Positions 22,998 through 31,562 of a stretch of 33,627 nucleotides of DNA are shown in pieces. The notes beneath the pieces are model-generated. The model was not told the origin of the DNA and did not search any database. It saw only the letters and a list, made by a program, of their open reading frames with translations. The stretch is from Candidatus Avidesulfovibrio excrementigallinarum (GTDB lineage Bacteria > Desulfobacterota > Desulfovibrionia > Desulfovibrionales > Desulfovibrionaceae). The stretch covers positions 1-33,627 of the forward strand of contig DVMI01000032.1 in NCBI GenBank assembly GCA_018715085.1. Direction: 5' to 3'. Made by a program: the position numbers and the translations under genes. The first letter of the stretch is position 1. Each line of letters begins with the position of its first letter.

Positions 22998-24197
22998 TTA
23001 AAGAACGCCTTCTGCTGCAAGCGCCTGCACGTCCGCTTCTGTCATGCCAAGCATTTCGTGCAGGATTTCCTGATTGTGCTGCCCCAGCGTCGGGGCAGGA
23101 CAGCGGACTTCCGGCATGGTGTCCAACAGTTTGATGGGGTTGCCGTTGACCTTCATCGGGCCGATGACCGGGTGCGTGACGTCGATGAACATTTCCCGCG
23201 CGCCGGCGATGTGCTCATCTTCGACAATCTGGCCGATGTCATAGATGGGCGCGGCCGGGATGCCGTTGCCAAGCACGATCTCCACGATTTCCTTGACGGT
23301 CCGCTGGGTGGTCCAGCGCTCGATATAGGCCGTCTGAATGTCGTTGTTCTTGACACGCAGCGGGATGGTGGTGAAACGCTCGTCAGTGATCATTTCGGGC
23401 ATGTTCAGGACGTCGTTGCAGAGCTTTTCGTACAGATGCTGGTTGCCGCAGGCGATAATGACGTATCCGTCCTTGGCCCTGTACGAGTTGTACGGGGCAA
23501 TGGCCATGTAGGCGTTGCCGTTGCGTTCGGGGATATGCCTGTTGTGAAAATAGCGGATAAACGCGTTTTCCAGGCTCGAGACGACAGAGTCCACCAGGGA
23601 AACGTCGACACGCTGCCCGTGCCCCAGAGTCTGCCGTGCCTGGAGTGCGGCAAGAATGCCGACGGTCAGGTTCAGACCGCCCAGAATGTCGCCCATGGCG
23701 CAGCCCGCACGCGTGGGCATGTCGCCTTTTTGTCCCGTAATGCTCATCAGTCCCCCCATGGCCTGGGAGATGATGTCGTAGCCCGGCCGCTGGGAGTAGG
23801 GTCCGTAGCTGCCAAAGCCCGAAAGCGCCGCGTAGACGATTTGCGGGTTGATGTTTTTGAGCGTGTCGTAGCCGAGCCCCAGGCGATCCATGACCCCGGG
23901 ACGGTAGTTTTCGAGCACCACGTCGGCCTTTTTGACCAGATCACAGAAGATCTGTTTGCCTTTCGGATGCTTGAGATTCAGCGTGATGCCGCGTTTGTTG
24001 CGGTTGAGGTTGGCGTAATAGGCGCTTTCCCCGTTGACGTGCGGCGCATAGGCCCTGGCGTCATCCCCTTTGCCGGGAGTTTCGATTTTGATGACGTTGG
24101 CACCCAGATCGCCGAGAATCGAACCGCTGAAAGGTCCGGCGACAACGCGGCTCAGATCCAGGACAGTGATGTTTTCGAGTGCGCGGGGGCTAGTCAT
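22998..24197 (-). CDS. Class III (CaiB/BaiF family) CoA transferase
   Basis: Moves CoA from one acyl-CoA to a free carboxylic acid. The 399-residue protein begins with the family segment ITVLDLSRVVAGPFSG, has VIKIETPGKGDD near 36, and carries the catalytic Asp170 in AMGDILGGLNL, to which the acyl group is linked during the reaction. PYNSYRAKDGYVIIACGNQ in the second half is also typical. The start at 24197 follows GAGGAT and overlaps the end of the small AtuA gene by eight bases, a sign of translational coupling. In the operon it would activate the imported and hydrolysed acid. Substrates of the family range from carnitine and succinate to aromatic acids. Confidence 0.93.
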   Translation of the reverse strand: MTSPRALENITVLDLSRVVAGPFSGSILGDLGANVIKIETPGKGDDARAYAPHVNGESAYYANLNRNKRGITLNLKHPKGKQIFCDLVKKADVVLENYRPGVMDRLGLGYDTLKNINPQIVYAALSGFGSYGPYSQRPGYDIISQAMGGLMSITGQKGDMPTRAGCAMGDILGGLNLTVGILAALQARQTLGHGQRVDVSLVDSVVSSLENAFIRYFHNRHIPERNGNAYMAIAPYNSYRAKDGYVIIACGNQHLYEKLCNDVLNMPEMITDERFTTIPLRVKNNDIQTAYIERWTTQRTVKEIVEIVLGNGIPAAPIYDIGQIVEDEHIAGAREMFIDVTHPVIGPMKVNGNPIKLLDTMPEVRCPAPTLGQHNQEILHEMLGMTEADVQALAAEGVL

Positions 24198-24519
24198 GGC
24201 GATCCTCAACTTCAATCTTCATGCGCATGATGGCTGACCCCAGCGATTTGCCCAGGGTGTCAAGCCGCAGTGAATGGGTTGCGCCGCCGCCCAGCGCGTG
24301 CTTCATCACAAAGTTGAAGCCGTGCAGCGAAGGCACGTCGTAGCGGACGATTTCCCCCTTGACCATGTCGCCGAAATGGGCCCGGACGCGTTCGACGGTG
24401 AGCTCCCGCGCAAGCAGGGGATAGTCGCGGGGATCTCTGGCATACACGCAGATGTTGCTGGTGTCGCCCTTGTCACCCGAACGCCCGTGGGCGAGATCCT
24501 TCAGATAAACTTCCGCCAT
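24190..24519 (-). CDS. AtuA-related small protein (C-terminal part of AtuA as a separate gene)
   Basis: A 109-residue protein starting MAEVYLKDLAHGRSGDKGDTSNICV. The SGDKGDTSNI block is the hallmark of the C-terminal domain of AtuA-family proteins, which in some bacteria is fused to the large domain. Here it is a separate gene starting two bases after the stop of the large part, with GGAGG nine bases upstream, and it overlaps the CoA transferase start by eight bases. The tight order implies equal production and probably a complex of the two parts. The biochemical activity of AtuA is unknown; Pseudomonas atuA belongs to acyclic terpene degradation. Confidence 0.85.
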   Translation of the reverse strand: MAEVYLKDLAHGRSGDKGDTSNICVYARDPRDYPLLARELTVERVRAHFGDMVKGEIVRYDVPSLHGFNFVMKHALGGGATHSLRLDTLGKSLGSAIMRMKIEVEDRHD

Positions 24520-24521
24520 GA

Positions 24522-25892
24522 TCAGCGTACCTCCAGAATGTGATGGCTGAGTTTGACCGCGTCGCGGGGAATCAGCGTGGGCCACAGGCCGATGATTTCC
24601 TGCACCTTGGAGCGCCCTCCGAAGAAACTGGCTCCTGGAGGTCCGTTGAGCTGCAACGGAGAAATTTCCGGAACGATCTTGGCTGCCTCGGATTTTTCCC
24701 TGGCCCGGATCGCAATGCGCAGGACCACTTCATTCATGCGGTTCACCAGATCGTCGGCCATGTCGGCCACGTCCAGATGCAGCGCGTTGAGCCCCAGATA
24801 GCTGATATGGATTTCTTCGGCGTTAAGGCCCTTGCGCTTCATTTTCTTCATCAGGATGTCGGCGGCGTACTGTGCCTTTTCATAGGCGTCGGGCCAGGCA
24901 AAGCTCAGGTAGGTGACAACTTTCCAGCCGGCATGGTAGCCCAGGCACAGCTTGAGCTGATCAGGACGCGGCTTGCCCTTGATGTTGCCCACCCGCACAC
25001 GGTTGGGGCCGGCGTTGTTCAGTGTGGCCTGACTGATGTCGACCACCACGTCGGGCGTGATATAGTTGGCGGGATCGTGCACTTCATAGAGGAACTGCTC
25101 TTTGACGGACTGCTCGCAGATAATGCCGCCGCAGTCCGGCGCTTTGGTGATGTGGAAGTCGTCGGCACTCATTTCGGCAATGGGAAAGCCCAGCTGATCC
25201 ATGTCGGGCACGCCGCGCCAGTCATACTGATAGTTGCCGCCGGCGCCCTGGCCGCCGCACTCCAGAAGATGCCCGGCCATGATTCCTCTGGCCAGGTTGT
25301 CCCAGTCGTCGCCGGCCCAGCCGAATTCGTGCTTCAGCGGGGCCATGAACAGGGCCGAGTCCGTGGCGCGCCCGGTGACGACCACGTCGGCGTTGTCCGC
25401 CAGACAGGCTTCAATGGGTTCATGACCAAAATACACGTTGGCGTTGACCAGATTGTTGCGGACTTCCTCAAAGTCGCCCTCGCCGTCCAACGAGTCGAAC
25501 CGCACGCCGTCTGCCAGAAGATCCGGAATGCTGGCCATGATGTCGTCACCCAGGACGTACCCGATGCGGTATCCGGAAAGCCCCTTGGCCCTGGCAAGTT
25601 CCTCCAGCTGCGTAACGCAGCCCTGTACGTTCATTCCCCCGGCGTTGGTCAGGATGCGGGTATGCCGCTGCCTGGCTTCGACGATGACCTCCTGCATGAG
25701 CGAGATGAAGTCTCTGGCAAATCCCGCCTGGGGATTTTTGAGCTTCTGGCGCTGCATGATGGAAAGAGTCAGCTCGGCAAGATAGTCGCAGGCCATGTAG
25801 TCCAACGCTTCGGCATGGCGAATCATGTGGATGGCGGCGTCATTGCTGTCGCCCCAGAATCCCTGGCCTCCCCCGATGGCGATTTGCTTCAT
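24522..25892 (-). CDS. AtuA family (DUF1446) protein, large part
   Basis: A 456-residue cytoplasmic protein with the DUF1446 hallmarks: IAIGGGQGFWGDS at the N-terminus, DYLAELTLSIMQRQK near 37, ILTNAGGMN near 80, VVTGRATDSAL near 170 and a conserved GGxxGAGGNYQYDWRG region near 215. The first GGG-rich loop may bind a phosphate or nucleotide, but no reaction is established. The ATG at 25892 is supported by the family start although the ribosome site (AAAGG) is modest. It is the first gene of the minus arm of the divergent island, 94 bases after a predicted sigma54 start, followed by its small partner, a CoA transferase and a thiolase. Presumably it works on a CoA ester between those two steps. 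Confidence 0.9.
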   Translation of the reverse strand: MKQIAIGGGQGFWGDSNDAAIHMIRHAEALDYMACDYLAELTLSIMQRQKLKNPQAGFARDFISLMQEVIVEARQRHTRILTNAGGMNVQGCVTQLEELARAKGLSGYRIGYVLGDDIMASIPDLLADGVRFDSLDGEGDFEEVRNNLVNANVYFGHEPIEACLADNADVVVTGRATDSALFMAPLKHEFGWAGDDWDNLARGIMAGHLLECGGQGAGGNYQYDWRGVPDMDQLGFPIAEMSADDFHITKAPDCGGIICEQSVKEQFLYEVHDPANYITPDVVVDISQATLNNAGPNRVRVGNIKGKPRPDQLKLCLGYHAGWKVVTYLSFAWPDAYEKAQYAADILMKKMKRKGLNAEEIHISYLGLNALHLDVADMADDLVNRMNEVVLRIAIRAREKSEAAKIVPEISPLQLNGPPGASFFGGRSKVQEIIGLWPTLIPRDAVKLSHHILEVR

Positions 25893-25996
25893 GTGTTTGC
25901 CTTTGCTGTTAGGCTGTTAACGGGCTGTTACACCTTTTGATTATGGTTGATGCCGCATGCCCCTGTGCCAAGGGGGGCCGCATATGGACGACAAAG

Positions 25997-26012
25997 AGCA
26001 TGAACCATGCCA
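25997..26012 (-). promoter_or_regulatory. -24/-12 sigma54 promoter facing the AtuA operon
   Basis: On the minus strand TGGCATG-GTTC-ATGCT has the exact 12-base step from GG (26011-26010) to GC (25999-25998). The -12 part departs from TTGCA at its first and last bases. Transcription would begin near 25986, giving a 94-base leader. Confidence 0.55.
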
Positions 26013-26227
26013 TTGTCACAAAATGCCCGCTGGGCAGCGGCAGCGCGCCGTGTGCGCGGCTTCCGCTGCCGTGCGCAGCGCCGCGGGGAGGCGTAAAAAG
26101 ATCTTTGCGGGCAGGCAGTTGACGCAACTTCCGGACCGTTGCGCCACAGGCGGCGGCATAGGAAACGAAAGGGATACACAAGAGGTTTCGCCCCGGGCAG
26201 GGCGCCTGTCTGCGGTGCAAAAAAATG

Positions 26228-26345
26228 GGTAATTTCTGAAATTCAAGAATATTCTAAGATTAGAGAATAATATATATCATACTAAAATAAAATAAATTAT
26301 TGCATTTATACCGGGAATTATTCTGAACTTATGGAATATCTCTGC
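26228..26345. promoter_or_regulatory. AT-rich palindrome cluster between divergent operons
   Basis: A sharp AT-rich island in GC-rich DNA. It contains the perfect palindromes AATTTC-T-GAAATT (26231-26243) and AGAATATTCT (26246-26255), a spaced repeat TATTCT-N8-AGAATA (26250-26269), and further GAAT-type half sites near 26315-26340. It lies between the two opposing -24/-12 elements and is the best place for activator binding, though no single site dominates. Confidence 0.45.
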
Positions 26346-26351
26346 CAAGAC

Positions 26352-26369
26352 AGGCTGCCAGCCTTTTTT
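26352..26369 (+). terminator. Short hairpin with T run in the divergent gap
   Basis: AGGCT-GCC-AGCCT is followed by five further T residues. It is nested in a larger imperfect inverted repeat whose outer arms are TCTGCC (26341) and GGCAGA (26404-26409). With no gene upstream on this strand its role is unclear. Confidence 0.35.
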
Positions 26370-26598
26370 CCCCCGCCCGTGCGCTTATGCCTGGCGGGCG
26401 GAAGGCAGAGTGTGGCCATGGCGGAGCTTTTGAAAGGGAAAATTATATTTTTTTATGTTATTTCAAGTTATTAAGTGTTCTTTCAGAAGGGCTGACAAAA
26501 GGTCGCTGCGAGCCATTTCCGCTGTGCCGGCGTCCGATCTGCCATGGTTGATCGCCTCCATGAAGGCAGGCCGCACCGCCTGAAGGGGGAATCTGCGT

Positions 26599-26615
26599 TG
26601 GCGCGTGTCTTGCAA
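26599..26615 (+). promoter_or_regulatory. -24/-12 sigma54 promoter of the TAXI-TRAP-amidase operon
   Basis: TGGCGC-GTGTC-TTGCAA has a consensus -12 box and the exact 12-base step from GG (26600) to GC (26612). Transcription would begin near 26625, 65 bases before the receptor gene. A sigma54 activator gene at the far end of the locus supports it. Confidence 0.78.
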
Positions 26616-26689
26616 CAAAAGAGTCACATCCCAGAGCGCTATTGTCTTCTTCATGACAGACGCGACGACCCCAACCAAGGAGAATTCTT

Positions 26690-27658
26690 ATGAAAAAATG
26701 GTGGATCGGCATGATGGCGGCGTGCGTGTTTGCGTCTTCCGCGTGGGCGGCGGAAACGCGGCTGACGATCGGTTCTACGATCACGTCTTCGCCTTTTTAT
26801 GGATATTTTGTCGCAGTCGCCCAGATCATCAACGACGATATCCCCAACATGCAGGCCAATGTGGCAGAAACCGGGGCCACGGTGGACAACCTGAAGCGCA
26901 TGCAGCGCCGGCAGCTTGACCTTGGGATGATCACCACCAACATCCTGAACCATGCTTACTACGGCACCCACGCGTTCAAGGATCGGCCCATCAAGTCCAA
27001 GCTCCTCTGGGTCTACAACAATACGCCGCAGACCGCGTTCGTGCGCGCCGACTCCAACGTGCATGACTGGGCCGACCTCAATGGCGCGGAAATCAATCCC
27101 GGCATCCGCGGTTCTGCGTCCGAAATCACCACAGAGGCCGTGTTCAATACGCTGGGCATCAAGCCGAAGTATTTCCGCGGTTCGGGCAGCGACTATGTGT
27201 CTGCCATGAAAGACAACCGCATTGTCGGGTTTGTCGGTTCCGCGACGGGCGTCAAGATGTCCTCGACGCAGCTTGACATCCACACCTTTACGCCCCTGCG
27301 CCCCTTGAGCCTTACCCCGGAAATGCAGAAAAAGATTTTGGACAACCATCCTGACCTGACCATCACGCACATGCCTGAAGGCTCCGGAAAGGACGTTCCG
27401 GCGTTCACCTGCTGGTCGTTCGCACTGGGCGCTTCGGCCGCTCCCAACATGGACGAGGAAACCGCGTATCAGATCGTCAAGGCGGTTATGGAAGACAAGA
27501 CCAAGCAGGTCAGCGCCATGCCCAGCCTTGCGGGGGTGGATCTGGCCAAGATGACACTGGAATGCGCGTCTTCGCCGCTGCATCCCGGCGCCATCCGGTA
27601 TTTCCGTGAAAAGGGACTTGAGATCCCCGAGCATCTGATTGCTCCCGAAGACAAATAG
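26690..27658 (+). CDS. TAXI-family TRAP transporter solute receptor
   Basis: Periplasmic receptor that hands an organic anion to the TRAP permease. The 322-residue protein has a short signal peptide (KK, hydrophobic core, SSAWA cleavage near residue 20-21) and the TAXI opening LTIGSTITSSPFYGY, then VAETGATVDNLKRMQRRQLDLGMIT near 55-85 and GSASEITTEAVFNTLG near 140. AAGGAG lies upstream of the ATG at 26690. It is the first gene behind a -24/-12 promoter and is followed after 62 bases by its permease. Known TAXI ligands are few, for example glutamate or alpha-ketoglutarate; the ligand here is unknown. Confidence 0.92.
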   Translation: MKKWWIGMMAACVFASSAWAAETRLTIGSTITSSPFYGYFVAVAQIINDDIPNMQANVAETGATVDNLKRMQRRQLDLGMITTNILNHAYYGTHAFKDRPIKSKLLWVYNNTPQTAFVRADSNVHDWADLNGAEINPGIRGSASEITTEAVFNTLGIKPKYFRGSGSDYVSAMKDNRIVGFVGSATGVKMSSTQLDIHTFTPLRPLSLTPEMQKKILDNHPDLTITHMPEGSGKDVPAFTCWSFALGASAAPNMDEETAYQIVKAVMEDKTKQVSAMPSLAGVDLAKMTLECASSPLHPGAIRYFREKGLEIPEHLIAPEDK

Positions 27659-27672
27659 CCATTTCACCACAC

Positions 27673-27703
27673 GGCGCCCGCAGACTTTTTTCCTGCGGAC
27701 GCC
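27673..27703 (+). other. Intercistronic hairpin between receptor and permease
   Basis: Eleven-base arms (27673-27683, 27693-27703) with one mismatch lie between the receptor stop and permease start; the T run is in the loop. It resembles the hairpin after tctC and may stabilise receptor mRNA. Confidence 0.5.
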
Positions 27704-27720
27704 AAGCCACAGGAGCTGCA

Positions 27721-29646
27721 ATGCGCGAGAAACTCAGTAACATCGCCGGTGGAGCGCTGGCCTTCTTTGTGCTCTACACAAGCGCATTCGGCGCGTTTGA
27801 AGGGTTGATTCAGCGGGCCGTCTTTCTCATCCTCGTGATCATTCTTGGTTTCACCATGTACCCCATGTTCAAGACGCCGGTCAGGCACGGCTGGGCGGTG
27901 GCGGCGTTTGAAGCGGTGCTTGGCGTCTGCTCGGTCTTGGCGTGCGTGCGCGTCATCATGAATTACGAGCACATCATCCTGAACCTTCCTGCAGCAGAAC
28001 CGCTGGACATCGCCTGTACCGCAATCCTGCTGCTGACCATTCTTGAACTTTGCCGGCGGACGGTAGGATGGATTTTTACCTCCATCATCATTGCGGCGCT
28101 GGCCTATACCTGCTTCGGCCATCTGATCAGCGGGCCTTTCGGCCATCGTGAGTACGATTTCGCGTTCATTGCGGAATTCCTTTATCTGAACGATTTGGGC
28201 ATATGGGGCTCCATGCTGGCGGTTGGTGCCGCCCAGGTGGCCATTTTCATCACCTTCGGCAGCATGCTGCTGTATACCGGCGGAGGCCAGTGCCTGATTG
28301 ATTTCGCGTCGCTGGTGGGCGGCAAAAGCCCGGGCGGCGCAGCCAAGATGGCGACGGTATCCTCGGCGGTCTTTGGGATGATGTCCGGCAACGCCGTCGG
28401 CAACGTGGCGACCACGGGCAATGTGACCATTCCTTTGATGATCCGCCTCAAGTATCCTCCGGCGCTGGCCGGAGCGGTGGAAGCCGTGGCGTCCACCGGC
28501 GGGCAGCTGACGCCGCCCATTCTTGGTGCGGCCGCATTTGTCATGGCCGAAACCCTGGGCGTGAGCTACTGGCAGATTGCCAAAGCCGCCATGCTTCCCG
28601 CCATCCTGTTCTATCTTGCCATCTACATGACAGTGCATATTCTGGCCGTGCGCACGGGACTGGCCATGCTCACGCCGGAAGAGACACCGAAGATTTCAGA
28701 AATCTTCACCTTCAAGCGGGTGCTTCCGCTGTTGCTTGGCATCGGCCTGCTGGTGTTTGGCGTCCTGCGCGGCAACTCCATCGTGTACTGCGTGTTCCTC
28801 GGCGTCATGGGTCTGATTCTGGCGTATCTCATCTCTAACGTTCGTGACGCGGCCAGCTTCAAGGACGCGCTGATCCATCTTGGCATTTCGCTTGTACAGA
28901 CAGCCAAGGGCGTGGTGCTCGTGGGGATTTTGCTTGCGGGCGCTCAGATTCTGGTTGCGCTGATCAACCAGACGGGCCTTGCGGTAACGGCGTCCACCAT
29001 GATTCTGGGTGCTGCCGGCGACAATTTGTACCTGATGGCCGTCATCACAGCGATCATCTGCCTGATCATGGGCATGGGCCTGCCTACGCTGCCTGCCTAT
29101 GTGCTTGTCGCGGCCATCATGTGTCCGGCTTTGGGCGCGGCGCTCAAGGACGCGCTCCCCGGTGAATTCATCACGCTGGGCGTACATGGCATTGCCACGC
29201 ACATGTTTGTGTTCTTCTATGCCTGCCTGTCATCCATCACGCCGCCTGTGTGCGCGGCCGTGTTCGTCGCGTCGGGGATTTCCAAGGAATCCTGGCTCAA
29301 AACGGCCTACGAGGCGGTGCGGCTCGGTACAGTGACCTACATTCTGCCGTTTATGTTTATCTTTTATCCGGGGATGACGTGGCTTGGCGGTTGGGAAGCC
29401 ATTGCCCTTGCCGCAGCGTCCGGCCTTTCGCTGGTCATCTGTGTCTCGCATATCATGGCGGGCGCCAACGTGACGGGCAGCCGGATTGCGGACGCGGTGA
29501 TCTTTCTTGGCATTATTTATCTTGGCTTGCTGACAAGCCCGCTGGCAACCTACGCGTCCCTGGCCCTTGCCATCGGCATGGGCATGCTGGGCAAGTTCCG
29601 GTACGCCAGGGCAAAGCGCAAGCTTTCAGCCGTTACCTCAAACTGA
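27721..29646 (+). CDS. Fused TRAP transporter permease (4TM/12TM)
   Basis: A 641-residue membrane protein joining the small (DctQ-like) and large (DctM-like) TRAP subunits, as is standard for TAXI systems. About four helices occupy the first 140 residues; the rest contains the DctM features GGGQCLIDFASLVGGKSPGGAAKMATVSS in segments near 192-220, GNAVGNVATTGNVTIP near 222-240, GGQLTPPILGAAAFVMAE near 260, and MGMGLPTLPAYVL near 440. The ATG at 27721 has AGGAG six bases before it. It is followed after 13 bases by the amidase gene. Transport would use an ion gradient. Confidence 0.95.
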   Translation: MREKLSNIAGGALAFFVLYTSAFGAFEGLIQRAVFLILVIILGFTMYPMFKTPVRHGWAVAAFEAVLGVCSVLACVRVIMNYEHIILNLPAAEPLDIACTAILLLTILELCRRTVGWIFTSIIIAALAYTCFGHLISGPFGHREYDFAFIAEFLYLNDLGIWGSMLAVGAAQVAIFITFGSMLLYTGGGQCLIDFASLVGGKSPGGAAKMATVSSAVFGMMSGNAVGNVATTGNVTIPLMIRLKYPPALAGAVEAVASTGGQLTPPILGAAAFVMAETLGVSYWQIAKAAMLPAILFYLAIYMTVHILAVRTGLAMLTPEETPKISEIFTFKRVLPLLLGIGLLVFGVLRGNSIVYCVFLGVMGLILAYLISNVRDAASFKDALIHLGISLVQTAKGVVLVGILLAGAQILVALINQTGLAVTASTMILGAAGDNLYLMAVITAIICLIMGMGLPTLPAYVLVAAIMCPALGAALKDALPGEFITLGVHGIATHMFVFFYACLSSITPPVCAAVFVASGISKESWLKTAYEAVRLGTVTYILPFMFIFYPGMTWLGGWEAIALAAASGLSLVICVSHIMAGANVTGSRIADAVIFLGIIYLGLLTSPLATYASLALAIGMGMLGKFRYARAKRKLSAVTSN

Positions 29647-29659
29647 CATGGAGAAGGCT

Positions 29660-31087
29660 ATGAACGAGCTGATTCGTCTGACGGCCGTTGAGGCTGTGGA
29701 GCGTTTGCAGAAAGGAGACATCACTCCCTCAGACCTGCTGGAGGCTTCCATTGAGCGGATCGAGGAGGTGGAACCGGCCATCAACGCGCTGCCCATCCGG
29801 TGCTTTGATCACGCACGCGAAGAGCTGAAAAAGCTGCCTGATCGCGCCGCAGAAAACAGCCAGCGGCCCGGCTGGCTCGGCGGTCTGCCCATTGCGGTGA
29901 AAGACCTGGCCCACGTGGCCGGCGTGCGCACGACCATGGGCGGCTCGCGCATCTTTGAAAATTTTGTGGCCACCGAATCGAACTATTCGGTGCAGAACCT
30001 GGAGCGTCACGGCGCCATTGCCGTCGCCAAGTCTGCCTCGCCGGAGTTTGGTTTCAACGCCACCACCTTCAGCACCTTGTTTGGCGATACGCTCAATCCC
30101 TGGGATCCCGACAAAACCACCGGCGGTTCCTCGGGAGGCTCTGCGGCGGCGGTGGCTGCGGGCGAAGTGTGGATGGCCACCGGTTCGGATCTGGGCTCCA
30201 GCATCCGGCAGCCTGCGTCTTTCTGCGGGATCGTGGGCCTGCGCCCCAGCCCCGGCATGGTGCCCCGCGGGCCGCGCGTGCCTCTGCCATTCAACCTGCT
30301 GCCGGTCGAAGGCCCCATGGCGCGCAACGTCAAGGATACGGCGCTCATGTTCGATGCCATGCGTGGTGCGCACTACGGGGATCCGCTGTCCTTTGATTCG
30401 CCGGTCTACTCGTTTCTTGAGGAAGCCAAAAAACCGCGCAATCCCCAGCGGGTGGGCTTCTCGGTCGATCTGGGCATCACGCATGTGCATTCACGCATCG
30501 AAAAGGTTGCCAGAGCGGCCATGGCCAGCCTTGAACGCGCGGGCATTGCCGTTGAGGAAGCGCAGCCGGATCTGTCGCTGGCCAAACCGGTGTTTCATGC
30601 GATCCGCGGAACCGGGCATATCGCGTCCATGGCGCCCTATTTTGAGACGCACAGAGACATGCTGACGCCGGAAATCGTCTGGAGTGTGGAAAACGCCCGC
30701 AAGCAGACGCCGGACGAAATCGCCACGGCCGAGCGCGGTCGCGGACAGATCGTGCACAAGATGACGGAGTTCTTCAAAGATCACGATTTGCTGATCTGCC
30801 CGGCCACCGTGACCCCGACGTTCCCGCATACGACGCACAGCCTCAAGGAGCTGGAAGGCTACACCTTTGACACCTATATCGACTGGATTGCCATCACGTT
30901 CTCGCTGACGCTGACAGCCTGCCCTGTGCTGTCCGTCCCGTGCGGCAAGGACGAGGAAACAGGCATGCCCGTCGGCCTGCAGATTGTGGCCAAGCCGCGT
31001 CACGAGGCGGATTTGTTCGCCTTTGCCGCGCGGTTTGAGGAAATTTGGAACCTGGGCGTTCTGACGCCCGTAACGCCAGGGCGCTGA
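29660..31087 (+). CDS. Amidase (amidase signature family)
   Basis: Hydrolyses an amide bond through the Ser-cisSer-Lys triad. In this 475-residue protein the triad reads Lys81 (AVKDLAHVAG), cis-Ser157 in GGSSGGS and nucleophile Ser181 in DLGSSIR, with the usual 24-residue step between the two serines. The family form GGSIR is changed to GSSIR. A GatA role is unlikely because no gatB or gatC is nearby. The start at 29660 is preferred over ATG 29648 because GGAGAAGG stands just before it. It is the last gene of the transporter operon, 13 bases after the permease, so its substrate is probably the imported compound, an amide, lactam or hydantoin-derived acid. Confidence 0.93.
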   Translation: MNELIRLTAVEAVERLQKGDITPSDLLEASIERIEEVEPAINALPIRCFDHAREELKKLPDRAAENSQRPGWLGGLPIAVKDLAHVAGVRTTMGGSRIFENFVATESNYSVQNLERHGAIAVAKSASPEFGFNATTFSTLFGDTLNPWDPDKTTGGSSGGSAAAVAAGEVWMATGSDLGSSIRQPASFCGIVGLRPSPGMVPRGPRVPLPFNLLPVEGPMARNVKDTALMFDAMRGAHYGDPLSFDSPVYSFLEEAKKPRNPQRVGFSVDLGITHVHSRIEKVARAAMASLERAGIAVEEAQPDLSLAKPVFHAIRGTGHIASMAPYFETHRDMLTPEIVWSVENARKQTPDEIATAERGRGQIVHKMTEFFKDHDLLICPATVTPTFPHTTHSLKELEGYTFDTYIDWIAITFSLTLTACPVLSVPCGKDEETGMPVGLQIVAKPRHEADLFAFAARFEEIWNLGVLTPVTPGR

Positions 31088-31116
31088 GTATCCGGCAGCG
31101 TTGATCCGGCTCCAGA

Positions 31117-31171
31117 GGGGGAGAAGGAATGCTTTTTGAAAAAGACGTCCTTCTTCCCCTTTATCTTTTTT
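31117..31171 (+). terminator. Strong Rho-independent terminator after the amidase gene
   Basis: Twelve paired bases with one G-U pair (31117-31128 with 31148-31159), more pairing inside (TTTTT with AAAAA), then TTTATCTTTTTT. It ends the transporter-amidase operon and isolates the regulator gene. Confidence 0.88.
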
Positions 31172-31562
31172 GATATGTCGCCCCGGGCGCACACATGGCG
31201 GCGGCCGGGCGGCAGTATGCTCCGCTGACGCGTGGAGAACTCAGGCGCGTGTTGTGCGGAATCTGCCTGCGGCGCGGTTTCCCGGCGTGTCTGTTGCCGG
31301 GCATGGCTGACAACAGGCGGCTGGGGCCAGCGGGAGCAGAGAAGACGGCGGCAGGCAGTGCGGTCAGTGCCTTGCAACGCTCCGGCCGGGTTCTTTCAGC
31401 TCAAAACTTTTTTGAAATGGCCGCCGAGTGGCGGGAAACGCAAGGCGCAGGCCGCGTGGGCGGCTGGCACTGTTGCAGGATGAAAGGAAATGAGGGAGCG
31501 CAGCAGTCAACCTTGGCCGGCCGGGACAGGATGGTCATGCCGCTTGACAGGAGAATGCCAGG
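31172..31562. other. Gap upstream of the second sigma54 activator
   Basis: The regulator promoter should be here, but I see no convincing -35/-10 pair. A TGGCAC...TTGCA pair at 31465-31477 has the wrong spacing. No gene is supported. Confidence 0.4.

Noticed and set aside
25955-25970. Minus-strand TGGCACAGGGGCATGC near the AtuA start
   Set aside because: The -24 box is perfect but the GC is one base too far. The site at 25997-26012 has correct spacing and is preferred.
27664-28638. Minus-strand open frame of 324 codons opposite the TRAP permease
   Set aside because: His/Gln/Gly-rich antisense translation of a membrane protein gene; no domain or ribosome site.
29660-31087. Amidase as the GatA subunit of the tRNA amidotransferase
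   Set aside because: No gatB or gatC nearby, position in a transporter operon, and GSSIR rather than GGSIR around the nucleophile.
31465-31477. TGGCAC-TGT-TGCA resembling a -24/-12 promoter for the second activator gene
   Set aside because: The GG to GC step is 9 bases rather than 12; sigma54 does not tolerate such spacing.
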